From Shewanella cutis (lineage in GTDB: Bacteria > Pseudomonadota > Gammaproteobacteria > Enterobacterales > Shewanellaceae), in assembly GCF_022410515.1 (NCBI RefSeq), contig NZ_JACSDI010000003.1, positions 248,001 through 312,000 of the forward strand: a stretch of DNA of 64,000 nt, read 5' to 3'. The first letter of the stretch is position 1. Each line of letters begins with the position of its first letter. Position numbers and translations under genes: made by a program. The notes beneath the pieces are model-generated. The model was not told the origin of the DNA and ran no database searches. It saw only the letters and a list, made by a program, of their open reading frames with translations. Below, piece after piece: positions 17,171-25,836 of this stretch.

Positions 17171-18281
17171 AATTTGGGCGGTTGTGGTCAAAGAACTGCG
17201 GCAGTTATCGCGGGATCGCATGACCTTCGGCATGATAGTGATGATCCCCTTAGTGCAGTTAATGCTGTTTGGTTATGCCATCAATACCGATGCACGTCAT
17301 TTGCCGGCAGGCTTAGTGAATTTAAGTGATTCATCCTACAGTCGAGCCTTAGTCCAGGCGGTTGAGGCGACGCAAGTGGTCGATTTTAAACGCAGTTATT
17401 CGAGTGCAGCACAGGCGGAGGCGGCCATTACGCGGGGCGAAGTGAAAGCCGTGTTGTATTTAGGGGCCGATCTGGATGAGCGTTTAGTACGCCATCCAGC
17501 CTTTGCGGGGCAGGCCTATTTTGCCGAGCCTGTTGGCCAGTGGCTGGTGGATGGCTCGGATACCGTGGTGGCATCGACCATTCGCAGTTTAAGGCAAATG
17601 CCGCTGGATGATATTGCTGGCAGGGTGCTCAAATCGAATCCACCCAGTTTTGAGGTGGTGCAGTATTTTAACCCCGAGCAGCGCTCGGTGGTGAATATTG
17701 TCCCTGGCTTATTGGGGGTAATTTTGACTATGACCATGGTGATGTTTACATCGGCCGCGATAGTGCGCGAGCGTGAGCAGGGCAATATGGAATTTTTAAT
17801 CACCACACCCGTACGGCCGCTGGAGTTGATGCTGGGTAAGATAACGCCTTATGTATTAGTGGGTTTTGTACAGGTGACGATCATTTTATCCGCGGGACAT
17901 CTATTATTTGATGTGCCTATCCGAGGCGGGATCGACTCTATTGCCCTTGCCGCGATGTTGTTTATTTGTGCCAGTTTAACCTTAGGTTTGGTGATCTCGA
18001 CCATAGCCAAAACCCAGCTGCAATCGATGCAAATGACGGTATTTATCCTCTTACCCTCGATTCTGTTATCTGGCTTTATGTTCCCCTATGAGGCCATGCC
18101 CGCGGCGGCGCAGTGGATTGCCGAGGCCTTACCAGCAACGCACTTTATGCGCATGTCCCGTGCGATTGTGCTGCGGGATGCCCAGGTGAGCGATTTGCAA
18201 TTTGATGCGCTGTGGATGATAGGTTTTACCTGTTTAGGATTGCTGGTGGCGAGCTTGCGCTTTTCCAAACGTTTGGATTAG
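17160..18281 (+). CDS. ABC-2 type exporter permease (YbhS-like)
   Basis: About 373 residues from the ATG at 17160 (MLRRIWAVVVKELRQLSRDR); the frame opens 30 bp earlier but that part lies inside the ATPase gene. A first membrane helix (MIPLVQLMLFGYAI), a large extracytoplasmic domain (about 45-170), and five more helices in the C-terminal half are typical of ABC-2 permeases. The REREQGNMEFLITTPVRPLELMLGK loop is the standard coupling region. E. coli has two permeases (YbhS, YbhR); only one is present here. Probable role: export of cations, dyes or drugs with the HlyD adaptor and an outer-membrane channel encoded elsewhere. Confidence 0.91.
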   Translation: MLRRIWAVVVKELRQLSRDRMTFGMIVMIPLVQLMLFGYAINTDARHLPAGLVNLSDSSYSRALVQAVEATQVVDFKRSYSSAAQAEAAITRGEVKAVLYLGADLDERLVRHPAFAGQAYFAEPVGQWLVDGSDTVVASTIRSLRQMPLDDIAGRVLKSNPPSFEVVQYFNPEQRSVVNIVPGLLGVILTMTMVMFTSAAIVREREQGNMEFLITTPVRPLELMLGKITPYVLVGFVQVTIILSAGHLLFDVPIRGGIDSIALAAMLFICASLTLGLVISTIAKTQLQSMQMTVFILLPSILLSGFMFPYEAMPAAAQWIAEALPATHFMRMSRAIVLRDAQVSDLQFDALWMIGFTCLGLLVASLRFSKRLD

Positions 18282-18313
18282 CTGGTGACAATGGGAGTTT
18301 AAATGGCGTGCGG

Positions 18314-18338
18314 ACTCACGCTTTAGGCGTGAGTTTTG
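18314..18338 (+). terminator. rho-independent terminator of the ABC exporter operon
   Basis: ACTCACGC, loop TTTAG, GCGTGAGT followed by TTTGATTT, 33 bp after the permease stop. Confidence 0.8.
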
Positions 18339-18615
18339 ATTTAACGCAAAGTATGCGTAAAGATTTGGACTAAGTAGTTGAAATGGATATTAGTTACTTT
18401 AGAACTCGCTTACACTGCTGCTAACAAAATGTTCCTTTTATGTGACGGCTTAGCGTATCCCTTAGCTCGAAACGTGTAGAGCGATATGTGTAAATCGATA
18501 CGTGAGGTTATCAGCTCAGTAAATGTGAAGGCCTATCTGGCTGACCAGCGCGATGCGTATTAATGTTGCATCCCACGTAAAAGGAATGGGGATTAGCTTA
18601 GTGAAGGAATTCTGT
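18339..18615. other. intergenic leader of the acetyl-CoA hydrolase gene
   Basis: About 280 bp with no supported gene. It should contain the promoter of the CoA-transferase gene. No riboswitch or clear operator was recognised. Confidence 0.4.
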
Positions 18616-19902
18616 ATGCCTGCGATTGTGTGTCAAAGTGCCCTCGAAGCGGTTTCGTTAATCCGAAGTGGTGAAACACTCTGGACCCATTCCATGGGGG
18701 CAACCCCAAAAGTGTTATTAGATGCGCTGGCAAAACATGCGCTCACTCTCGATAATATTACGTTATTACAGTTGCATACCGAAGGTGCTGAATCTTTAAG
18801 TCATCCCGATTTGCGTGGTCATTTGCGCCATCGCTGTTTTTTCGGTGGGGTACCTACAAGGCCGTTATTGCAAAGTGGCGATGCCGATTATGTGCCGATT
18901 TTCCTCTCGGAAGTGCCCAAACTGTTTCGTAGCGGCGAGCAAAAAATTGATACCGCGATTATCCAAGTGTCGCCGCCCGATAAACACGGCATGTGTTCCT
19001 TAGGCATTTCGGTTGAGGCGACTTTAGCCGCTTGCCAAGTGGCGGGCAAGATCATCGCCCATATCAATCCACAAATGCCGCGCACCCATGGCGATGGCTT
19101 TATCCATATCGATCGTTTTGCCGCTGTGTATGAGCAAAGCGCCAGTTTGCCTATCCATTCCTTTGCCACTGGCGATGCCGTGAGTTTGGCCATAGGTCGG
19201 CATGTGGCCGAATTAGTCCGCGATGGTGATTGTTTGCAGATGGGCATTGGCGCGATTCCCGATGCGGTGTTGTCCTGTTTGACTGGCCACAAGGACTTAG
19301 GTGTTCACACTGAGTTATTTTCAGACGGGATTTTGCAATTGGTTGAAAAGGGCGTGATTAACAACAGTAAAAAACGCTTTTATCCTGGAAAACTGGTGAC
19401 CGGTTTCGCCCTAGGTAGCCAGAAGTTATACGACTATGTGGATGATAATCCAGCGGTTATCTTTATGGATATCGAGCAAGTCAACGACACGTCTATTATC
19501 CGTAAAAACCCCAATGTAATGGCGATTAACTCGGCGCTGCAGGTCGACCTTTCTGGCCAAGTTTGCGCCGATTCGATAGGCACTAAGATTTATTCGGGCG
19601 TGGGTGGCCAGATGGACTTTATCCGTGGCGCGGGTTTGTCCGAAGGCGGCCGCTCTGTGATTGCACTGCCTAGCACTGCGGCGGCGGGGCGTATTTCTCG
19701 TATCGCTAGCGTGTTATCTCCTGGAGCTGGCGTTGTGACCACCCGTGCCCATGTGCATTACATAGTGACCGAATATGGCGCGGCAAACCTGCGTGGTAGC
19801 TCCCTGCGCGAGCGGGCACAGGCCTTGATTAATATCGCCCATCCGGATTTTCGTGAGCAACTGAGTCGCGATGCCTTTGAAGTATGGGGATTAAATTTAT
19901 AG
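18616..19902 (+). CDS. acetyl-CoA hydrolase / CoA-transferase
   Basis: About 428 residues from the ATG at 18616 (GAAGGA precedes it by 7 nt; in-frame ATGs at 18553 and 18586 are less well placed). The whole length matches the acetyl-CoA hydrolase/4-hydroxybutyrate CoA-transferase family. HTELFSDG holds the probable catalytic Glu233, and the C-terminal glycine-rich GVGGQMDFIRGA and EYGAANLRG motifs form the CoA site. It should transfer CoA between acetyl-CoA and an acyl acid, or hydrolyse it, in the cytosol. The gene is monocistronic by spacing. The exact acyl partner cannot be read from the sequence. Confidence 0.9.
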   Translation: MPAIVCQSALEAVSLIRSGETLWTHSMGATPKVLLDALAKHALTLDNITLLQLHTEGAESLSHPDLRGHLRHRCFFGGVPTRPLLQSGDADYVPIFLSEVPKLFRSGEQKIDTAIIQVSPPDKHGMCSLGISVEATLAACQVAGKIIAHINPQMPRTHGDGFIHIDRFAAVYEQSASLPIHSFATGDAVSLAIGRHVAELVRDGDCLQMGIGAIPDAVLSCLTGHKDLGVHTELFSDGILQLVEKGVINNSKKRFYPGKLVTGFALGSQKLYDYVDDNPAVIFMDIEQVNDTSIIRKNPNVMAINSALQVDLSGQVCADSIGTKIYSGVGGQMDFIRGAGLSEGGRSVIALPSTAAAGRISRIASVLSPGAGVVTTRAHVHYIVTEYGAANLRGSSLRERAQALINIAHPDFREQLSRDAFEVWGLNL

Positions 19903-19995
19903 CTCATAAAATCATGGTGTTATGTCTTGGTTATGAGTTTGCCGTTGAGTTGGTTGCTGAGATGCTGGTCGCATGTGCTATTCACCGTGATGAAG

Positions 19996-20544
19996 CTATT
20001 TCCCCATGCACTCTGCGAGTAATTTAATAAAAAACTCGCTACCTTTACGCTCACAAAACTGAATATTGCGCTCGGGGATCGATTCAGGGTCGTTGTAGTT
20101 AGCCAGGGCTAACTCCATACTGGCCTCGCGAATAATATGCAGGGTTGGATAGGGCGCGCGGTTGGTAAAATTGGCGGCCGAGTCCTGTGGTTCATCCTCG
20201 AAGCAATAGTCAGGATGAAAATGCGCGAGCTGATACACGCCTTCATAGTCGTTGTCGAACAAGGCGTCATTCGCCATATCAACGAGATCGAGGTAAGTAT
20301 AAAAGCCCTCAAAACCCCGCGGCAGAATAAACAGTGTGGTTTCGTGCTCTGGGTGGGCATCTAGGTATTGGCATTCTTCAATCAAGGCCTTAAGCACTAG
20401 CTTGACTTTGGTTTGTTCAACAACGAGATAGCGAATACTGCCACGCTCCACCTCACGTCTGGCGAAGGGGCAAATATTGTATTTCATGATCACTTTTTTC
20501 ACCCAGTTATCGGTTTGTTGAGTGATCAGATCTATCTCATTCAT
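19996..20544 (-). CDS. DUF1415 family protein
   Basis: A 182-residue soluble protein of the DUF1415 family. The N-terminal WVKKVIMKYNICPFARREVERGSIRY and the central LFILPRGFEGFYTYLDLVDMANDAL followed by HFHPDYCFE are the conserved blocks I recognise. A possible metal- or substrate-binding cluster is formed by Cys, His and Asp residues of CPFAR and FHPDY. The function is unknown. It starts 28 bp after the LysE stop, so the two probably share a transcript. Confidence 0.85.
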   Translation of the reverse strand: MNEIDLITQQTDNWVKKVIMKYNICPFARREVERGSIRYLVVEQTKVKLVLKALIEECQYLDAHPEHETTLFILPRGFEGFYTYLDLVDMANDALFDNDYEGVYQLAHFHPDYCFEDEPQDSAANFTNRAPYPTLHIIREASMELALANYNDPESIPERNIQFCERKGSEFFIKLLAECMGK

Positions 20545-20572
20545 GCTAATGCTTAACTCGTGTTGACCAAAA

Positions 20573-21166
20573 TTAGGGGGCGATCATAGGGATGATAGAC
20601 GCCACAAGCAAGACAGCCATAGTGATATTGAAGATCTTCTGCTGGCGTTCGTTTTTCAAAATACGTTTAAGTGCCACACCAAACCCAAGCCAAACCACGG
20701 CGCAGGGAAAAGCCACACATAAAAACACTGTGGCAATAGTGACAACTTGGGGTGTGAGATCCTGTTGTACAGAGGTGAAAGTGGCTATCGCGCCTACCGC
20801 CATAATCCAGCCTTTAGGGTTAACCCATTGAAATGCTGCGGCTTGCAAAAAGCTAAAGGGTTTAGCGATGCTTTTTCCCTCCATTTTGCTACTGCTGTTG
20901 GCAATCAGCCAAGACAGGTACAGAAGATACACAATCCCAATCACCTTAATGACTTGGTGAATAATGGGATAAGCTTGGAATACAGTGCTTAGTCCTAAGC
21001 CGATGGCGAGGATCATAGTGGGAAAACCAAGACTTATGCCCATCAGATGCGGAATACTGCGTTTAACGCCAAAGTTAACTCCAGAAGTCATCAACATAAT
21101 ATTGTTAGGCCCTGGGGTGATCCCCGACGAGAAGGCAAACAATGCGATAGCGAGTATTAACTCCAT
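20573..21166 (-). CDS. LysE/RhtB-family amino-acid exporter
   Basis: 197 residues with six hydrophobic segments. The first helix is followed by the family hallmark SSGITPGPNNIMLMTSGVNFG, and the fold continues with WLIANSSSKM and QWVNPKGWIMAVGAI, all typical of LysE translocators. Such proteins export amino acids or related metabolites across the inner membrane. It is the first gene of a probable two-gene unit with DUF1415. The substrate is not identifiable. Confidence 0.92.
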   Translation of the reverse strand: MELILAIALFAFSSGITPGPNNIMLMTSGVNFGVKRSIPHLMGISLGFPTMILAIGLGLSTVFQAYPIIHQVIKVIGIVYLLYLSWLIANSSSKMEGKSIAKPFSFLQAAAFQWVNPKGWIMAVGAIATFTSVQQDLTPQVVTIATVFLCVAFPCAVVWLGFGVALKRILKNERQQKIFNITMAVLLVASIIPMIAP

Positions 21167-21484
21167 AGATAATTTTCACACCTTATTTATTGTTGTTTTT
21201 AGCATTGTGAGTCGGGATATTCCCCGATTGTTGCGCTATGACTATGCAAGTAGCAGTCGCTAGGCGAGGCATTCTAGCGGGTAAATGGTGCTGCGCCTAT
21301 ACACAGTTCGGGCTTTATAAAGTAACAAATCATAACGAATTGGGAAGAGGCGAATGCCCAGATACAACTTAGCTTTGACGCTTGTAGATAACAACGTTTT
21401 AACACTATGATGTATATCGACTTTCAGTCTTGGAAATAATAACTATCCTTAAGCTTCAAAAATAATAGCAATAAGGGAATGAGT
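21167..21484. other. intergenic region between LysE and DUF4136 genes
   Basis: About 315 bp between divergent genes. It should hold both promoters. No repeat, RNA or operator is evident. Confidence 0.4.
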
Positions 21485-22087
21485 ATGAACTTACCGCAAA
21501 CCATATGGCGTGTAATGACGTTGCTGATTTTTGGCCTAGTAGGACTCACGGCCTGTGTGACTGTTGAAGATTCGCAACCGCTGCGAACCACAGTGGTGAC
21601 TTCGGGGGATTTGAGTCAATTACCGCCCCGTGCTATGACCTACACTTGGCATCCAACAGTGCAGAAGATCTTTGTTGATGACAGGCTCAATCAACAGCAA
21701 GTCCTACAACATATGCAAGAGACGCTTAAAAAAGTACTGTTGACTAAGGGTTATCGCTGGGTTGAAGATCCGCTATTAGCTGATTTTCAAGTGGGTTTTG
21801 GGATTGTGATGGGTACGCAAATATCGGATGAGCAGATATTAGCCGTGGCTGGTTTAGTACCTGGGTTATCAAACCAAGGCGTTGATCCTAAAAAATACGA
21901 TAAAGGTTCCGTGCTGATTAGCTTTTTTAAACCGACAGGAATAGTCGGTCAGCCTTATGAGATGGTATGGCGAGTTCTTGCCCAAGGATTTGCCAATATT
22001 AAGGATATGGATGAAGTGAGAGCCCGCTTCGATGTGTTAATCGATGAAATGCTGTCATCGCTACCCGTCACCCAAGCGGTGAAATAG
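21485..22087 (+). CDS. DUF4136 lipoprotein
   Basis: About 200 residues from the ATG at 21485, placed 8 nt after AAGGGA; the frame also has an ATG at 21479 directly abutting that site. A lipoprotein signal peptide ends in L-T-A-C (Cys at about 24). The mature part has the DUF4136 pattern: TYTWHP near the start, LKKVLLTKGYRWVEDPLLADFQVGFGI in the middle and a C-terminal helix ending in LSSLP. Members are envelope lipoproteins of unknown function in many Gram-negatives. A bidirectional terminator follows. Confidence 0.82.
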   Translation: MNLPQTIWRVMTLLIFGLVGLTACVTVEDSQPLRTTVVTSGDLSQLPPRAMTYTWHPTVQKIFVDDRLNQQQVLQHMQETLKKVLLTKGYRWVEDPLLADFQVGFGIVMGTQISDEQILAVAGLVPGLSNQGVDPKKYDKGSVLISFFKPTGIVGQPYEMVWRVLAQGFANIKDMDEVRARFDVLIDEMLSSLPVTQAVK

Positions 22088-22098
22088 GGGGCTATAAG

Positions 22099-22137
22099 CC
22101 CATATCCCTAGTTAATGCTCTGGACTAGGGATATGGG
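22099..22137. terminator. bidirectional terminator between convergent genes
   Basis: CCCATATCCCTAGT (22099-22112) is exactly complementary to ACTAGGGATATGGG (22124-22137). It lies 12 bp after the DUF4136 stop and overlaps the last codons of the opposing gene. No long T-run follows on either strand. Confidence 0.65.
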
Positions 22138-22672
22138 TATTGAGGAATTCCTTTATAAAATCAAAATCATCCACATTCATTTCGCTAGTCGTGAAGTACA
22201 CTTGGCGGTGAGTATTGGCAAAGTTGATAGTTAAGCTACGTGTGCCTTTGTATTTTGTGTATTTTGCACTGGTAATTTCATCCAATGGAACAAACTGTTG
22301 CTTCATATCAAAACCTTGAAATTCGGCATCGTAGACATGAAAAATAAGGCCTTCTTGATAGATATCAATATAATAGCCATCAAACCCCGCTTCGGCTAGT
22401 TTACGCTGTTCATGTTTAGCGGCTTTACCCAGTCTGATCGTTTCAGAAATGATGAAATAGACGAAGAAAATTGCTATAAAAACGAATAACACGACAATAA
22501 CAGTAAATCCTATATCCCATGGTTCTGCCCATAGGGATGCCGTGAGTTCCTTCCAGGGGCCGCATGCTACTATCAACGGAAGTATCCAAAGCAAAATTAT
22601 TCCAGATTGCTTATCACGTAATTTTTGTTGGAAGGCACAGCGACGGATAAAATTTTGAGGTCCTTGTTTCAT
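22112..22672 (-). CDS. two-helix membrane protein of unknown function
   Basis: 186 residues. Two transmembrane segments (about 25-41 IILLWILPLIVACG and 52-75 IGFTVIVVLFVFIAIFFVYFII) are followed by a C-terminal domain of about 105 residues. That domain has the look of a PH-like or YcxB-like fold (GFDGYYIDIYQEGLIFHVYD, VPLDEITSAKYTKYKGTRSLTINF). The architecture resembles YcxB-like proteins but the resemblance is structural and weak. It is probably anchored in the inner membrane with the domain in the cytoplasm. Its stop codon lies inside the terminator palindrome. Confidence 0.72.
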   Translation of the reverse strand: MKQGPQNFIRRCAFQQKLRDKQSGIILLWILPLIVACGPWKELTASLWAEPWDIGFTVIVVLFVFIAIFFVYFIISETIRLGKAAKHEQRKLAEAGFDGYYIDIYQEGLIFHVYDAEFQGFDMKQQFVPLDEITSAKYTKYKGTRSLTINFANTHRQVYFTTSEMNVDDFDFIKEFLNTHIPSPEH

Positions 22673-22925
22673 AAAAATATTCCATATAAAGATTATTTTA
22701 CCTTGGGGAAAGCTGTAGCCGTTTTCATCTATACGGATACAAGGCTTAAGTTCTTCGGGGTAATAATGTGATTACGGTAATCAATCGGCCTAGGCGCTGA
22801 CACTGCTTCAATGCTTTAGTATGGCTATGTCGAGGTTTCAGTCTAAGCATGTTGATGTTCACTATAAGCGTGTTGATAGCCATGACAGCTAGCAAAACGC
22901 TTAGTTTTATGAAAATTAAACTATA

Positions 22926-23750
22926 TTAGTCAGTTAACGCTACGCTCACTTCATAGGCGGTAAATTTACGGATATTAATTACGCCGGTATCAAAGAGTAA
23001 ATATTGGCCCTTAATGCCCTGTAAAATCCCGCTGACCACGGCTTCTTTATCAAAGTTATGCGAGGTGATTTTTTTCGGGAATACCTCAATTGGATAATGA
23101 ATCGTTTGAATATTTTCCTGCAGTCGCTCGATGCTGTAATCGCCTTTTTGCATACCAATTTCATGCAGCTTAGCTTCGATGTGTGGGATAAGCTCTGCCG
23201 CCTTAGCCTGTAGGTCGATATCGTCCGCATGGCCTTTCAGCATGGCTTGCCAGTGGGTTTTATCGTTGATGAGCTTGGCTAATTCCACTTCTACTAAACC
23301 TGATATTTGTCGTGTCGCCACTTTAAAAATCGGTAAACCTTGAGTTGCGCCCTGATCTATCCAGCGGGTTGGCAGTTGAGTGTGGCGGGTGATGCCGACT
23401 TTGATACCCGAAGTATTCGATAGATAAACATAATGCGGCACAAAACAATGGCTTTGCGCCCACTCTGGCTCGCGGCAAGTACCTTGGTCAAAGTGACAGG
23501 TTTCGGGCTTCATGATGCACATATCGCAGCTGGCGAGCTTTTGCATACACACAAAGCAATGGCCCTGCGAATAGCTTTTTTTGGTCTTTTTACCGCAGTT
23601 ACAGCAGAAGATGTTACCCGTGTGGGTAAGGGTTAGCGGCTTGCCGATTAAGGGATTCAGTGGCAGCAACTCTTCACCAACCACCAGTTGATACTGTACT
23701 TGTTGCGCCTCATCTAAGTGTGCGCGCAACTTTTTTAGCGTTCCTAACAT
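22926..23750 (-). CDS. DUF2797 zinc-binding protein
   Basis: 274 residues. The N-terminal third has a cluster of cysteines in CxxC pairs (CCNCGKK, CFVCMQK, CDMCIMKPETCHFDQGTCREPEW), a probable multi-zinc module. This is followed by HYVYLSNTSGIKVGITRHTQLPTRWIDQGA, which resembles a GIY-YIG-like strand arrangement. These blocks are characteristic of DUF2797. The C-terminal ~90 residues finish with SGILQGIKGQYLLFDTGVINIRKF. The protein is cytosolic; function is unknown, and a nucleic-acid role is plausible from the zinc and GIY-like parts. Confidence 0.84.
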   Translation of the reverse strand: MLGTLKKLRAHLDEAQQVQYQLVVGEELLPLNPLIGKPLTLTHTGNIFCCNCGKKTKKSYSQGHCFVCMQKLASCDMCIMKPETCHFDQGTCREPEWAQSHCFVPHYVYLSNTSGIKVGITRHTQLPTRWIDQGATQGLPIFKVATRQISGLVEVELAKLINDKTHWQAMLKGHADDIDLQAKAAELIPHIEAKLHEIGMQKGDYSIERLQENIQTIHYPIEVFPKKITSHNFDKEAVVSGILQGIKGQYLLFDTGVINIRKFTAYEVSVALTD

Positions 23751-23823
23751 AGGTGTTCCTAGTGTTTATTATGTCACTGTCGAGCGGGGAGATTAGGTCT
23801 TGGCCTAAAAATGTGGGCAAGGA

Positions 23824-24483
23824 TTATAGTTTTTTCTTTTTGCGTAACCATTTGTAAATTAAAGTAACTATGCCAGAGACAAGTAACACAATTGGTAAGT
23901 ACACGATAATGCTCATAAACTGAGTTTGATATTCGTTAGCAAGTTTACTGTGACTAATCACATAGCCAAAACCGACTAAAGGGGTTATCCACATCACAGA
24001 GCTGATGAAGTTTATCACTAAAAAGCGGCTCCATGAGACGCCCGTAGCACCAATAATATAGGGGTAAATGGTGCGTACAAACGGGATGTAACGCGCGACG
24101 AGTAAAGTTAGTATTCCATATTTATCAATGAGATGAAGTGCTTTTTGCTGATGTTTGTCATCTATGTGTGATAACAGCTTGTGGTACATTTGTGTATGTC
24201 CAAGGAAATAGCCCTGCAAATAGCCCATTGCTGTACCAATAAATGTCGCCAGCATTAACAGTGGTACTATCCCCATGTGAAGAACATCTTGATATATCAA
24301 TACTCCGGTGAGTATGAGTAGTGTATCTCCGGGTAAAAAAGCGGTCGGGATGAAGCCATTTTCCATCACCAAGAAACATAAAATCACCGCGCTGACCATT
24401 AACGTCACATTTGGGTTTGATAATACCGCTAAATCATTATGGATCATGGCTTGCGCGAGTTGATATAACTGATCCATACGCAC
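23824..24483 (-). CDS. DedA-family membrane protein
   Basis: 219 residues with about five hydrophobic segments. The DedA signature is present: FIPTAFLPGDTLLILTGVL, then LLVARYIPFVRTIYPYIIGATGVSWSRFLVIN, which contains the conserved Arg-x-x-Pro-x-x-Arg core. DedA proteins are VTT-fold inner-membrane proteins linked to lipid-carrier recycling and membrane homeostasis. The C-terminus is basic (YKWLRKKKKL). The next gene on either side is not close enough for an operon. Confidence 0.9.
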   Translation of the reverse strand: MRMDQLYQLAQAMIHNDLAVLSNPNVTLMVSAVILCFLVMENGFIPTAFLPGDTLLILTGVLIYQDVLHMGIVPLLMLATFIGTAMGYLQGYFLGHTQMYHKLLSHIDDKHQQKALHLIDKYGILTLLVARYIPFVRTIYPYIIGATGVSWSRFLVINFISSVMWITPLVGFGYVISHSKLANEYQTQFMSIIVYLPIVLLVSGIVTLIYKWLRKKKKL

Positions 24484-24825
24484 TACTCCTTGGGATAGGT
24501 GATTGAAATGGAGGATATAGCGCTATTGTCGTTTGAAACGGTGTGCTCCGAACACTAAATCTGCTATGCCCTTTGGCAGGTTGAAGTTTATCAAAGCATC
24601 CTGATTAGGAAAGAGATGACTTCATTAAACTTTGTTGATTTTGCTGCTAAAATGCTCAATGAGTGGTTGATTATTTTAGTTTTATCTTAAGACGTCTCAG
24701 TTCATCCCCCTGTTATATCGTGTTCGCGAGCTTTAAAAAGTGGCTTATAAGGTGTTTATCTAGCATGTTTAAAAGCATATCGTCATAAATATAGCATGTT
24801 AGACGTAGCAACTATTTCTTATTAC
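24484..24825. other. intergenic region upstream of DedA
   Basis: About 340 AT-rich bases with no supported gene. It separates DedA from the first MITE copy; a DedA promoter should lie here. Confidence 0.4.
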
Positions 24826-25110
24826 TAGGGCGTGTTGACGTTTCTGGGGTATTTTTGCAGCAATTTGGCTTACCGTTTATGCAAAGCAAAGTCCGTACGG
24901 TGTCGTTATTCTACATAAACGGACGATAACGCAGCAGAAACGGTGAGCCAAATGCTGCCCGAAGGGTTCGTCTGGCAAGCCCTTGCGCTTACTTTCTGTC
25001 ATAAGAGCCGCTCGTCATTTGAGTAGAATAACGACACATCATTCCTCGTTTCGCGAGCACAAACTTACCAGGACGAACAAAATCTCATCTCGAAATGTCA
25101 ACACGCCCTA
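24826..25110. repeat. MITE-like element, copy 1
   Basis: A 285-bp non-coding element bounded by inverted ends TAGGGCGTGTTGACGTTTC and its complement with one difference (GAAATGTCAACACGCCCTA). TA stands at both outer ends, compatible with a TA target duplication. Internally GTGTCGTTATTCTAC (24900-24914) pairs with GTAGAATAACGACAC (25023-25037), and GTTCGTCTGGCAAG (24966-24979) pairs imperfectly with 25064-25078, so the pairs interleave. A second copy lies at 35532-35799. No transposase is inside; it would need one in trans. Confidence 0.85.
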
Positions 25111-25136
25111 ATCACATGGCGCTGTTTAGCCTGCAA

Positions 25137-25637
25137 CTAGCGGGTTAATTTATCTAAAACTAAATCATCGCCTAGGGCATAGAGTGATTGCACCAGTTGC
25201 TCCTCTTGGGCCAATTCGGTTAAGCCTAACCCTATGGTGGCCCGAAAGAGTGCAATACCTGTGTGGCCTGCGGTTTCAAATTGGCTGCTAAATTGCTCGA
25301 TATTGATGCCAAGGGTGGTGATCCGATTGGAGATATCTAGCACCAGCCCTGGTCTATCGTAGGAGACCAAGCTGTAGCTGAGTCGCCTAATGGGTTTAAG
25401 TGCAATTGAGGTTTTAGCATAGGTGAGTGTGAGGCCGTCGATACACTCTAACGCTTCAATCAGCTCATCTATGCGCATAGATGGCACTTCGAGTAACAAT
25501 ATAGCGGCAAAAATACCATCAATATGACGTAGCTCTGAATCTAACCAGTTGCCGCCATGGCGACTCACAGCATGGGCAATCTGCTCCACTAATCCTTTTC
25601 TATCAGGTGCTTGCAGTGTGATTAAGTATCGTAGCAT
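25137..25637 (-). CDS. ACT-domain regulator (GcvR-like)
   Basis: 166 residues with two ACT domains: residues 1-75 (LRYLITLQAPDRKGLVEQIAHAVSRHGGNWLDSELRHIDGIFAA) and 85-165 (LSYSLVSYDRPGLVLDISNRITTLGINIEQFSSQFETAGHTG). This double-ACT layout is that of the glycine cleavage system repressor GcvR and relatives, which sense an amino acid and act on a partner regulator. No DNA-binding domain is present. The protein is a little shorter than E. coli GcvR (about 190), so assignment is at family level. Confidence 0.83.
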   Translation of the reverse strand: MLRYLITLQAPDRKGLVEQIAHAVSRHGGNWLDSELRHIDGIFAAILLLEVPSMRIDELIEALECIDGLTLTYAKTSIALKPIRRLSYSLVSYDRPGLVLDISNRITTLGINIEQFSSQFETAGHTGIALFRATIGLGLTELAQEEQLVQSLYALGDDLVLDKLTR

Positions 25638-25695
25638 GGCGACTGACTCCTATTTTTTGTAAAAGGCACCTGTTTTACAACGGGGTGTAACACAA

Positions 25696-25718
25696 CTGTC
25701 ATCTTTGCGTCATATAAT
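25696..25718 (+). promoter_or_regulatory. Pho box and -10 box of the pst operon
   Basis: CTGTCAT-CTTT-GCGTCAT at 25696-25713 matches the PhoB box pattern (two 7-mers, CTGTCA-type, separated by four bases) with one mismatch in the second half. A perfect TATAAT follows at 25713-25718, and no good -35 is seen, as expected of a PhoB-activated promoter. The pstC start is 119 bp downstream, so the operon should be induced by phosphate starvation. Confidence 0.75.
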
Positions 25719-25836
25719 TCATCGCACTTAGAATGAAGGGTGTTGTTATTGCTCAGTTTACGCTCGAACAGTGTAAGCATAGCATTTCGCAATTCCTAGC
25801 GAAAAAACTCACAGGCTTTAATAATAGAGGTTCTTA

